Made by a program: the position numbers and the translations under genes. The notes beneath the pieces are model-generated. The model ran no database searches and was not told the DNA's origin. It saw only the letters and a program-made list of their open reading frames with translations. From Siphonobacter sp048595215 (GTDB lineage: Bacteria > Bacteroidota > Bacteroidia > Cytophagales > Spirosomataceae): DNA of 31,529 bases. Shown piece by piece: positions 14,798 through 22,220 of the stretch. How positions within the stretch are numbered: the first letter of the stretch is position 1; each line of letters opens with the position of its first letter. The DNA lies in the NCBI RefSeq assembly GCF_048595215.1, contig NZ_JBMDWJ010000180.1:1-31529 (forward strand), written 5' to 3'.

Positions 14798-16462
14798 ATG
14801 AAATCTTCTGTTTCAATCCCGGCCCTGCTGATATGGCTGGTAACGATGGGTTGCGGAATAGCTTCGGCTCAGAGCAAAAAGAAAGCTCCCGAAGCGACGG
14901 CGAATCTGCTCATCCCGGCGAAAAAGCTGGAGGCTCTCAAGCAGGAGTTGGCGGCAGAAATTGATAAAATGAAAGACTTCTCCGCCGAAATGAATGACAT
15001 GGTCTTCAGCTTCGGCGAACTGGGCTTTCAGGAACACGAAACGTCCAAGTACCTGACGGGCGTTCTGGAGAAAAACGGCTTTACCATTCAACGCGGCATC
15101 GGGGGGATTCCGACGGCCTGGACGGCAACCTGGGGTAGCGGAAAACCTAAAATTGCCGTTGGGTCGGACATTGACTGTATTCCGAAAGCCTCGCAAAAGC
15201 CCGGCGTTGCCTACCACGATCCCATCATCGACGGAGCCCCCGGCCACGGCGAAGGCCATAATTCGGGCAATCCGCTGAACATCACCGCGGCTCTGGCTCT
15301 GAAGAAAATCATGGAGCGGGAAAAAATTTCCGGTACGCTCATGCTCTGGCCGGGTGTGGCCGAAGAACAGGTAGGGACCAAGGCGTATTACATTCGGGAC
15401 GGTTATTTCAAGGATGTAGACGCCTGTATCTTCACCCACGTAGGAAATAATCTAGGGGTTGTGTACGGAGATGTTGGCAACAACGGATTGGTTTCGGTCA
15501 AGTTCAATTTTGAAGGAGCCGCCGCTCACGCCGCCGGGGCTCCCTGGCGGGGCCGTAGTGCTCTGGACGCAGTAGAACTGATGAACATTGGCTGGAATTT
15601 TAAGCGGGAGCACCTCTTGCCCACGCAACGCTCGCATTACGTGATCGTGGACGGGGGCGATCAGCCCAACGTGGTGCCTTCCAAAGCTTCGGTATGGTAT
15701 TACTTCCGGGAACGGAGTTACGATAAAATCAAACAGTTATTTGAGTACGGCGTGAAAATGGCGGAAGGTGCCTCCATCATGACTGATACCAAGTACACCT
15801 ACGAAATACTGGGTTCGGCCTGGCCGGGACATTTCAGTAAGCCCATTGCCGAGGCGACCTTCAAAAATATTAAAAAGGTAGGGCTACCGACCTGGTCAAC
15901 GGAAGATCAGACGCTGGCGAAAGCCATTCAGGAAGAATTGATGTCACCCGAGAAAAGCGGCCTGGCCGTTAAACTCGACAGTACCATCGAGCCACCCGTG
16001 GTATCGATGGGAGGGGGGTCCGATGATATTGCGGATATTTCCTGGTCCATGCCGACGATTGTCCTGCGGTATCCTTCCAATATTCCTGGTTTGCCGGGTC
16101 ACCACTGGGCCAACGCGATCTCGATGGCCACGCCGATTGCTCACAAGGGGATTACGGCTGGAGCTAAGGTGGAAGCCATGACGATTCTGGATTTGCTCGT
16201 CAGTCCGGATCTGGTCAAAAACGCCTGGAACTATTATGCTAACGTACAAACCAAGGACGTCAAATACGAACCCCTGGTACGGGAAACGGACAAGCCCGCC
16301 ACCCATCTCAATACCGAAATTATGGCGGAGTTTCGGGAGCAAATGAAGAAGTACTACTACGATCCAACCAAATACAAATCGTACCTCGAACAGCTAGGAA
16401 TCAAGTACCCAACGGTTCGGACGAAGGAAACCAAAGCTAAATCCGAAAAGACGGAAAAATAA
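14798..16462 (+). CDS. Exported M20-family amidohydrolase, AbgB-like
   Basis: A 554-residue protein with a signal peptide (MKSSVSIPALLIWLVTMGCGIASA, cleavage before QS). It resembles AbgB, a subunit of p-aminobenzoyl-glutamate hydrolase: EMNDMVFSFGELGFQEHETSKYL at the start, GSDIDCIP (122-129) at the place of the RADMDALP motif, GHGEGHNSG (149-157), GVAEEQVGTKAYY with the catalytic Glu pair, and a dimerisation insert starting FEGAAAHAAGAPWRGRSALDAVE. The C-terminal GGGSDDIADISW and HHWANA segments carry the last metal ligands. The start at 14798 yields a clean signal peptide; the ATG at 14753 would bury it. A strong terminator follows. Substrate is not proven; an amide of aromatic amino acid or folate catabolite is possible. 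Confidence 0.9.
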   Translation: MKSSVSIPALLIWLVTMGCGIASAQSKKKAPEATANLLIPAKKLEALKQELAAEIDKMKDFSAEMNDMVFSFGELGFQEHETSKYLTGVLEKNGFTIQRGIGGIPTAWTATWGSGKPKIAVGSDIDCIPKASQKPGVAYHDPIIDGAPGHGEGHNSGNPLNITAALALKKIMEREKISGTLMLWPGVAEEQVGTKAYYIRDGYFKDVDACIFTHVGNNLGVVYGDVGNNGLVSVKFNFEGAAAHAAGAPWRGRSALDAVELMNIGWNFKREHLLPTQRSHYVIVDGGDQPNVVPSKASVWYYFRERSYDKIKQLFEYGVKMAEGASIMTDTKYTYEILGSAWPGHFSKPIAEATFKNIKKVGLPTWSTEDQTLAKAIQEELMSPEKSGLAVKLDSTIEPPVVSMGGGSDDIADISWSMPTIVLRYPSNIPGLPGHHWANAISMATPIAHKGITAGAKVEAMTILDLLVSPDLVKNAWNYYANVQTKDVKYEPLVRETDKPATHLNTEIMAEFREQMKKYYYDPTKYKSYLEQLGIKYPTVRTKETKAKSEKTEK

Positions 16463-16466
16463 ACTC

Positions 16467-16500
16467 AAACGTCCCGCCTGCTTCAGGCGGGACGTTTTGT
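16467..16500. terminator. Strong terminator after the AbgB-like gene
   Basis: A 14-bp perfect stem, AAACGTCCCGCCTG at 16467-16480 with its complement at 16484-16497, and a 3-base loop. It is only 4 bases from the stop codon and also lies at the 3' end of the convergent MocR-type gene. Confidence 0.9.
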
Positions 16501-16513
16501 TTCTAGGAACGGT

Positions 16514-17956
16514 TCATTTTCGCAGGGATTCGATCAGGCGTCCCAGTTTCTTCAAACTTTTATCGATTTCTGGCGTATAGGGAGCCCCAAACGTGATTCG
16601 CAGGTAATTGGTGAACCGGGCATCCGTACTGAAAATATGTCCCGGTGCAATGCTAATCTTTTCGAGCCAGGCTTTTTCGTAGACCTCAAACGCGTCGATG
16701 CCAGCTTCCAGCTCAATCCACAAAACGTACCCACCCTGCGGACGGCTGACTTTTGTACTTCTGGGGAAATAGTCGGCAATAGCCTGTAAATACCGTAAAC
16801 ATTGCGTGTGGAGGGCTTTTCGCAGGTTTCGCATGTGTAAATCATACCGACCTGTTTCAAAAAAGATGGCAATGGCCGCCTGCGTGGGCGTAGCCGAAGA
16901 CACCGTATGCATGAGTTTGACACTCAGGACCTGTTCGAGAAAACGGCCCGGAATGCACCAGCCCACCCGGTACCCCGGAGCCAGCGTTTTGGATACCGAC
17001 GAGCAGAGCATGACCAGTCCCTGCGTATCGAAACTCTTGCAGGTACGGGGCCGGATTTTACCGAAGTACATTTCTCCGTAAATGTCGTCTTCAATCAGCG
17101 GGATTTCCTTGGAAGCCAGTAGTTTGACCAACTGCTTCTTGCTGTGATCGGGCATCAAAGCCCCCACCGGATTACAGAAATTAGGGACGAACAGGCAGGC
17201 CGCAATGGACGTTTTTTCCAGAGCCTGTTCCAGCAAATCGATTCGAATACCCTCGGTAGGATCGGTAGGAATTTCGAGTACCCGCAGCCCCAGACTTTTC
17301 ATGACGTTGAAAATGCCAAAGTACGTCGGACTTTCGATGGCTACTGTATCGCCGGGTTTGGTAACCGCTTTCAGGCAGAAGACCAGAGCCTCCATACAGC
17401 CCTGCGTCGTTACTATTTCGTGTTCCGTAAGGGTGCCATTCCAGTTGAAGGCGTGTTTGGCAATCTGTTTGCGTAAGGTCAGGTTGCCGCGTAGTTCTTC
17501 GTAGGCGGTACAGCTGCTGGGGTTTTGCCGGAGGGCTTCCAGCATGGCTTTGTTGAGCTTGGCTTCGGGTAAGAGTTCCAGAGCCGGGGTGGCTACGGAC
17601 AGCTTGACCACATCGGTTTGCGAAAGGTTTTCGTACACCCGGCGAATCATGGCATCAACGCTGACCTTTTCCGGTGAACGATCCATGGCCGGGGGGGCGG
17701 GCAGGAGCTGCGGCACCCGCGTGGACGTATACCGCACGAAATACCCGGACTTGGGCCGGGCTTCGATCAGGCCCTTATTTTCCAGTTCGACGTACGCTTT
17801 GTAGGCAGTACTCAGACTGATGCCTTGTTCCAGACTCAGGGCCCGCAGGGATAAAAGTTTATCGCCCGTCTTGAGAATCTGGCTTTCCATTTGCTTTTCC
17901 AGCCGTTCGGCCACCTGAACGTACAGAAAGTCTGCGGTAAGGGATGCGTTCGCCAT
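16514..17956 (-). CDS. MocR-type transcriptional regulator (GntR winged helix fused to aminotransferase fold)
   Basis: A 480-residue two-domain regulator. Residues about 10-80 form a GntR winged helix (LYVQVAERLEKQMESQILK, GDKLLSLRALSLEQGISLST, AYKAYVELENKGLIEARPKSGYF). The rest is a class-I aminotransferase fold with the PLP lysine K323 in SSVSKTLAPGYRVGW and the NFCNPVG motif. MocR proteins sense PLP or PLP-amino acid adducts and usually control a divergent neighbour; here that is the EamA permease. The start at 17956 (MANASLTADFLYVQ) is preferred over an upstream in-frame ATG at 17998 that lies on the promoter. A consensus -7 element and a palindrome over its -33 region suggest autoregulation. 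Confidence 0.93.
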   Translation of the reverse strand: MANASLTADFLYVQVAERLEKQMESQILKTGDKLLSLRALSLEQGISLSTAYKAYVELENKGLIEARPKSGYFVRYTSTRVPQLLPAPPAMDRSPEKVSVDAMIRRVYENLSQTDVVKLSVATPALELLPEAKLNKAMLEALRQNPSSCTAYEELRGNLTLRKQIAKHAFNWNGTLTEHEIVTTQGCMEALVFCLKAVTKPGDTVAIESPTYFGIFNVMKSLGLRVLEIPTDPTEGIRIDLLEQALEKTSIAACLFVPNFCNPVGALMPDHSKKQLVKLLASKEIPLIEDDIYGEMYFGKIRPRTCKSFDTQGLVMLCSSVSKTLAPGYRVGWCIPGRFLEQVLSVKLMHTVSSATPTQAAIAIFFETGRYDLHMRNLRKALHTQCLRYLQAIADYFPRSTKVSRPQGGYVLWIELEAGIDAFEVYEKAWLEKISIAPGHIFSTDARFTNYLRITFGAPYTPEIDKSLKKLGRLIESLRK

Positions 17957-17995
17957 AACGAAACAAAGGACAGCGATGGTAATCTGTTCGGAGTA

Positions 17996-18048
17996 CAAAG
18001 GTAAAAGCCGGAAGCTGAAAGTATGGGTTTCATACTGAGAATCATACC
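17996..18048 (-). promoter_or_regulatory. Promoter of the MocR-type gene with candidate operator
   Basis: TACCTTTG on the minus strand at 17996-18003 matches TAnnTTTG exactly, 39 bases before the start. Where the -33 element should be, there is the palindrome AGTATG-GGTTT-CATACT (18020-18036), followed by another CATACC (18043-18048). Also AATCTGTTC occurs twice in the divergent gap (near 17981 and 18075). These are plausible binding sites for the regulator itself. The sequence features are seen; binding is inferred. Confidence 0.55.
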
Positions 18049-18162
18049 GAAGATTTCTGGGATAATAGAAGTAAATCTGTTCTGCTCATATTTTAAAAAT
18101 CTGCATCTGTTTTTGCTTGGAAAGAAACCCGAGTTTTGCGGCGTACTTTCCTGACTACGGCG

Positions 18163-19095
18163 ATGCGAAACACTCAAAAAGCGTATGTAGCTCTGGCTAC
18201 CATTTGTTTCCTCTGGGGCACGACCTACCTGGCCGCCCGTATTGGAGTGGCGGGCTTTCCGGCTCTGTTATTCATGGCTCTTCGCAATACGACAGCCGGG
18301 CTGTTGTTACTCACGTTCGTCGTGATCCGCTACCGGGCCGTACCTGTTCGCTGGCAGGATATTAAACTACAAATCATTCCTGGTTTGTGCATGATTACCT
18401 TCGGAACCGGTATTGTGGGCTGGGCGGTACGCTTTATTCCGAGTGGGCTGGCGGCTTTGATTTGCTCGCTGATTCCTTTGTTTACCATCATTATTCAACT
18501 CATCATCCGACCGCAGGATAAGCTCAATGGCCGGATCGTCCTGGGAATGCTAATGGGTTTTCTGGGTGTACTGCTGGTCTTCCGCGATCATATGAACTTC
18601 ATGGCCGATCGGAAGTCGCTGATGGGGATTGGCGTAACGCTTTTCTCGTGCCTGTCTTTCGCGAGTGGGGGGCTGTATACGCAAACGCACCGGGCTCAGT
18701 CCCATGCCTTCTTCAACGCGGCTATTCAGATGCTGGTCGGAGGTCCGGGCCTTTGGGTACTCAGTGCTCTGGCGGAAGATTGGCAACACCTGCCCTCGCT
18801 GAGTCTGACTTCGGGGCTGGCTTTGCTGTACCTGATTATCTTCGGATCGATTGTTGCGTTTGTGTCGTACCTGTACGCAATGTCTCAGTTGCCCGCGGGT
18901 TTAGTTTCGGTGTATGCCTACATTAATCCATTGGTAGCCATTGTTTTAGGGTATTTGATTTTGCACGAACACGTCACCTGGATTACGGGACTGGCCTTTG
19001 CCATTACCATGGGGGGCGTGTACCTGGTCAATAAGGGGTACCGACGACAGCAGGACAAAAAGAGGGCCTTGGTTGTAGCAGCAACGGAGGTATAA
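18163..19095 (+). CDS. EamA/DMT-superfamily permease
   Basis: A 310-residue inner-membrane protein with about ten hydrophobic helices in two EamA repeats. Hallmarks are YVALATICFLWGTTYLAARI at the start of the first repeat and FGSIVAFVSYLYAMSQLPAG plus VYAYINPLVAIVLGYLILHE in the second. The family mostly exports amino acids, amines or other metabolites. The ATG at 18163 gives the standard start just before helix 1; a TTG at 18136 is less likely. It diverges from the MocR-type regulator, so it is the probable regulated gene. It may be cotranscribed with the DinB-like gene 105 bases downstream. Substrate unknown. Confidence 0.93.
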   Translation: MRNTQKAYVALATICFLWGTTYLAARIGVAGFPALLFMALRNTTAGLLLLTFVVIRYRAVPVRWQDIKLQIIPGLCMITFGTGIVGWAVRFIPSGLAALICSLIPLFTIIIQLIIRPQDKLNGRIVLGMLMGFLGVLLVFRDHMNFMADRKSLMGIGVTLFSCLSFASGGLYTQTHRAQSHAFFNAAIQMLVGGPGLWVLSALAEDWQHLPSLSLTSGLALLYLIIFGSIVAFVSYLYAMSQLPAGLVSVYAYINPLVAIVLGYLILHEHVTWITGLAFAITMGGVYLVNKGYRRQQDKKRALVVAATEV

Positions 19096-19200
19096 TGGTA
19101 CATTCTCTTCATCGAATGAAAACAGCATCGGTAGGATAGTCCATTCAGCCCATGCCGGTTCAAAAAAAAGATCGTCAGTCCTTCTATCGTTTTTCCATCC

Positions 19201-19659
19201 ATGAACAAAGCCGACTATATCCGATTTTATGATCGTGAACTGGCCAAACTTTCCAGTGAACTGCAGGCCTATCCGAATGAAGAAACGCTTTGGGCGGTAG
19301 TACCCGGAACCATCAATTCCGCCGGACATCTGGGGCAGCACCTGATCGGTAATCTGAAAACCTACATTGGCCTGACGCTGGGTAAGGTGCCGTACCAACG
19401 CAACCGCGAAGCCGAGTTTACGCAGCAAGTTTTTTCACGTACCGCCTTACTAACGGAAGTAAATGCTTTGCCCGCCCTGATTCGGCAGTCCATTGAGCAG
19501 GTGGACAACCTCGAAGCTCCGTATCCGACGCAGGTGCTGTCGATTTTTCCCGAGCAAAGCATTGCCGTGGTACTAACGCATCTGCTCATGCATCTGGCTT
19601 ATCATACCGGACAAATGAATTACCATCGCCGGTTTAGCCTTCAAACTTTCGTTGAGTAA
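19201..19659 (+). CDS. DinB-family four-helix-bundle protein
   Basis: A 152-residue protein of the DinB/YfiT-like superfamily, a four-helix bundle that usually holds one metal ion through three His. Candidate ligands are H47 (in GHLGQH), H131 and H135 (in HLLMHLAYHTGQMNYHRR). The motif YHTGQ before the last helix is characteristic. Many members act as thiol-dependent transferases (bacillithiol or similar), others have no known role; nothing here decides the matter. It lies 5 bases upstream of the PLP-dependent decarboxylase, so both are surely cotranscribed, which suggests a linked function. Confidence 0.87.
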   Translation: MNKADYIRFYDRELAKLSSELQAYPNEETLWAVVPGTINSAGHLGQHLIGNLKTYIGLTLGKVPYQRNREAEFTQQVFSRTALLTEVNALPALIRQSIEQVDNLEAPYPTQVLSIFPEQSIAVVLTHLLMHLAYHTGQMNYHRRFSLQTFVE

Positions 19660-19664
19660 AAGTC

Positions 19665-21065
19665 ATGAATTCATCCTTACAAACGGACATCGAGCAGTGG
19701 GATGACCTGCTGGCACAAGTCCGGTCCCAGGCTACGGCCTATCTTCAGAATATTGAATCCGTACCAACCAGCCCTCAGGTACCGGATTTCGTCTCGGCTG
19801 AATTGCCCGAAGCAGGTTGGGGAACCGCTCAGGCGTTGGCCTTTTTCCGCCAGCATTACCAGCCCTGGATGGTAGCTAGTGCTGGCCCCCGGTACTGGGG
19901 CTTCGTGGTGGGTGGTACCACGCCAGCGGCTATGGCGGGCGACTGGCTCACATCCGTATTTGATGCGAATCCACAGAGTCTTCAGGGTACGGGGGATCGC
20001 TCGGCCCAGTTGGAAGTCGAAACGATTCGAAGCATGCGGCAGTTGCTGGGCTTACCGGATACCTTCACGGGCGGGTTTGTATCGGGAGCGACGATGTCCA
20101 TTTTCACGGGTCTGGCCGTAGCCCGGCAGTGGGCAGGCGTACAAATGGGTCAGGATATTGCTCGGGAAGGCTTGTCGGTGCAACCCATCGTTCTGGCGGC
20201 TACCCCGCACTCGGCCGTACGCAAAGCTATGGCGATGTTGGGAATGGGTAGCAATCGCCTGATCAAACTGCGAACCCTCCCGGATCGCGAAGCCGTCGAT
20301 CTGGCGGATCTGGAAGAAAAACTCCGCCAGTATCGGGGGCAGCCCATCATTGTCAGTACGAGTGCCGGAACGGTAAACACCGTCGATTTTGATGATTTCC
20401 TTGGCGTACAGCAACTCCGGCAGCAGTACCCGTTCTGGTGGCACGTGGACGCGGCTTTTGGCGGGTTTGCGGCCTGCTCCCCCCAGTACGTCGATTGCTT
20501 GCAGGGCTGGGAAAACGCCGACAGTATTACCGTCGATTGCCACAAGTGGATGAATGTTCCCTACGATAGTGCCGTCATTTTCACGCAGCGGAAACACCAG
20601 CAGTTACAGGTACAAACCTTTCAGAATTCCAATGCTCCGTACCTGGGTGATCCGGATGAGAACTTTTCGTACCTGAATTTTCTACCTGACAATTCCCGTC
20701 GACTCCGGGCTTTACCCGCCTGGTTTAGTCTCATGGCCTACGGAAAAGCGGGCTTTGCGGCTATGGTCGAGCAGAGTGTACGCTGTGCCCAGCGACTGGG
20801 CGAGGCTCTCGAAACCAATACGGATTTTCGGCTGGTGGCTCCGGTACGACTTAATGTCGTTTGTTTTACGCTTCGCCAAATGCCCGAACGAGCCGCCGAA
20901 TTTCTGACCTTACTCAATCAGCGGGGAAAAGTGTTTATGACCCCAACGCTACTGGAAGGCACATTTTGCCTACGGGCCGCTTTCGTTAATTTCCGAACTA
21001 CCGAATCGCACATAGACGAAGCGTTGGAAGAGTTGACCTACGTTTTGCAAGTATTGAATACCTAA
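19665..21065 (+). CDS. PLP-dependent group II decarboxylase-like enzyme
   Basis: A 466-residue fold-type I PLP enzyme of the aromatic-L-amino-acid/glutamate decarboxylase group. The PLP lysine is K294 in DCHKWMNVPYD and the cofactor Asp is D262 in HVDAAFGGFA. The N-terminal PRYWGFVVGGTTPAAMAGDWL stretch and GTGDRSAQLEVETIRSMRQLL are conserved family parts (substrate loop and PLP phosphate region). Length is as usual. Relatives decarboxylate aromatic or other amino acids, and some catalyse aldehyde formation, so the reaction is not settled. The gene follows the DinB-like gene by 5 bases and ends the block that starts with the EamA permease, which could export the amine product. A terminator follows. 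Confidence 0.9.
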   Translation: MNSSLQTDIEQWDDLLAQVRSQATAYLQNIESVPTSPQVPDFVSAELPEAGWGTAQALAFFRQHYQPWMVASAGPRYWGFVVGGTTPAAMAGDWLTSVFDANPQSLQGTGDRSAQLEVETIRSMRQLLGLPDTFTGGFVSGATMSIFTGLAVARQWAGVQMGQDIAREGLSVQPIVLAATPHSAVRKAMAMLGMGSNRLIKLRTLPDREAVDLADLEEKLRQYRGQPIIVSTSAGTVNTVDFDDFLGVQQLRQQYPFWWHVDAAFGGFAACSPQYVDCLQGWENADSITVDCHKWMNVPYDSAVIFTQRKHQQLQVQTFQNSNAPYLGDPDENFSYLNFLPDNSRRLRALPAWFSLMAYGKAGFAAMVEQSVRCAQRLGEALETNTDFRLVAPVRLNVVCFTLRQMPERAAEFLTLLNQRGKVFMTPTLLEGTFCLRAAFVNFRTTESHIDEALEELTYVLQVLNT

Positions 21066-21090
21066 ATACAGCCTGAAAACAAGCGTGATG

Positions 21091-21120
21091 GCCTGCCGAG
21101 AGATCGGCGGGCTTATTTTT
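21091..21120 (+). terminator. Intrinsic terminator after the PLP-dependent decarboxylase
   Basis: GCCTGCCGA (21091-21099) pairs with TCGGCGGGC (21104-21112), one G-T pair, GAGA tetraloop, then TTATTTTTTG. Confidence 0.85.
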
Positions 21121-21199
21121 TGTGTACTGATAACCAGACTGATCGGTAATTTTAAACAATCAACGCATCGTGTTTTGAAAAATAGTGTTAATAAATTGT

Positions 21200-21228
21200 T
21201 TGAAATTAAATTGTGTACAATATATTTG
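21200..21228 (+). promoter_or_regulatory. ohrR-ohr promoter with operator between -33 and -7
   Basis: TTG at 21200-21202, an 18-base spacer and TATATTTG at 21221-21228 match the Bacteroidota promoter consensus exactly. The palindrome ATTGT-GT-ACAAT (21210-21221) sits in the spacer and resembles the known OhrR site (TACAATT/AATTGTA type). A second AAATTGT lies upstream at 21193-21199. Repression by OhrR and release by organic peroxides is the expected mode. Confidence 0.7.
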
Positions 21229-21237
21229 CATTCGTAA

Positions 21238-21675
21238 ATGAATATGGAACAGCTCAAGCTTGATCAGCAACTTTGTTTTCCGCTGTATGCGGCGTCCCGG
21301 CTCGTTACGGGGTTGTATCGTCCCTTGCTGGAGGAACTTTCGCTGACGTATCCGCAGTATCTGGTGTTACTGGTATTGTGGGAAAAAGAGTCGGTGACGG
21401 TAAAGGAACTGGGGGAGCAACTCTGGCTGGACAGTGGGACGCTGACGCCTTTGCTGAAACGGATGCAGGAAAAAGACCTGGTAACCCGTACTCGCAGCAG
21501 CGATGATGAACGAGTGGTAAACATCACGTTAACGGAAGCGGGGAAAGACCTGCAAGCTCAGGCTGCGGCCATTCCCAATCAATTACTTAGCTGCCTGCAT
21601 TTGGAGCCTGAACAGGCTATGCAACTACGGGAGCAATTGCAAAATTTTTTAGTACAGCATACGCAAGTATCGTAA
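21238..21675 (+). CDS. ohrR: MarR-family organic hydroperoxide sensor OhrR
   Basis: A 145-residue MarR-type winged-helix repressor. The conserved peroxide-sensing Cys of OhrR is C13 in KLDQQLCFPLYAASR, matching the position of C15 in the Bacillus protein. The recognition region is SVTVKELGEQLWLDSGTLTPLLKRMQEK, and the wing follows with RTRSSDDERVVNITLT. No second redox Cys is near the C-terminus except C83-like positions around LLSCLHL, so it could be a one-Cys or two-Cys type. Directly downstream is ohr, 11 bases away, which is the classical target. Start at 21238 or 21244 (two in-frame ATG) cannot be separated. Confidence 0.93.
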   Translation: MNMEQLKLDQQLCFPLYAASRLVTGLYRPLLEELSLTYPQYLVLLVLWEKESVTVKELGEQLWLDSGTLTPLLKRMQEKDLVTRTRSSDDERVVNITLTEAGKDLQAQAAAIPNQLLSCLHLEPEQAMQLREQLQNFLVQHTQVS

Positions 21676-21686
21676 AATCAACAACC

Positions 21687-22112
21687 ATGGAAAAATTGTA
21701 TACGGCCCAAGCAACTGCCACGGGTGGACGCAACGGTCAGGTAAAATCAAGTGATGGCGTACTGAATCTGGAAACGCGAGTTCCGAAAGAAATGGGTGGT
21801 TCCGGTGGAGCGTATACCAACCCCGAACAATTGTTTGCCGCAGGTTACGCGGCTTGTTTTGATAGTGCGTTGAGTCTGATTATCCGTACTGAAAAAGTAA
21901 AAGCGGGTATGACAACGATTACGGCAGAAGTAAGCATTGGTAAAAACGATGCCGGTGGATTTGGACTGGCCGTTACTTTGAACGCGAATGTACCAGGCGT
22001 AGATCAGGCTACGGCCGAAGCTCTGGTAGCGAAAGCTCATCAGGTGTGCCCGTACTCAAATGCTACCCGCAACAACGTAGAGGTAACGTTAGCCGTAACG
22101 ACAAACGAATAA
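21687..22112 (+). CDS. ohr: Organic hydroperoxide resistance peroxidase Ohr
   Basis: A 141-residue OsmC-family thiol peroxidase that reduces organic (fatty-acid) hydroperoxides using lipoylated proteins. The catalytic Cys pair is complete: C57 in GYAACFDSAL and C121 in CPYSNATRNN. The conserved Arg of the active site is R15 (TGGRNG) and the Glu is E47 (NPEQLFAAGY). Length and start are standard. It forms a two-gene operon with ohrR and is probably induced by organic peroxides through the operator at 21210-21221. A terminator follows near 22185. Confidence 0.97.
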   Translation: MEKLYTAQATATGGRNGQVKSSDGVLNLETRVPKEMGGSGGAYTNPEQLFAAGYAACFDSALSLIIRTEKVKAGMTTITAEVSIGKNDAGGFGLAVTLNANVPGVDQATAEALVAKAHQVCPYSNATRNNVEVTLAVTTNE

Positions 22113-22184
22113 GTAAAGCAGATAAGTGCTAAGTGGAACCTGCCTGCCAACGGGAGCTGCTGCTAATAAAGTAAACGCGTAGGT

Positions 22185-22220
22185 TCGGGTCCTGTCTGCC
22201 GGCGGGACCCGATTGTTTTT
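22185..22220. terminator. Terminator after ohr
   Basis: TCGGGTCC (22185-22192) pairs with GGACCCGA (22205-22212), a 12-base loop, then TTGTTTTT. The loop shares the word CTGYCTGCCRRCGGGA with the sequence at about 22143-22156. It abuts the convergent glycosyltransferase gene. Confidence 0.75.
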
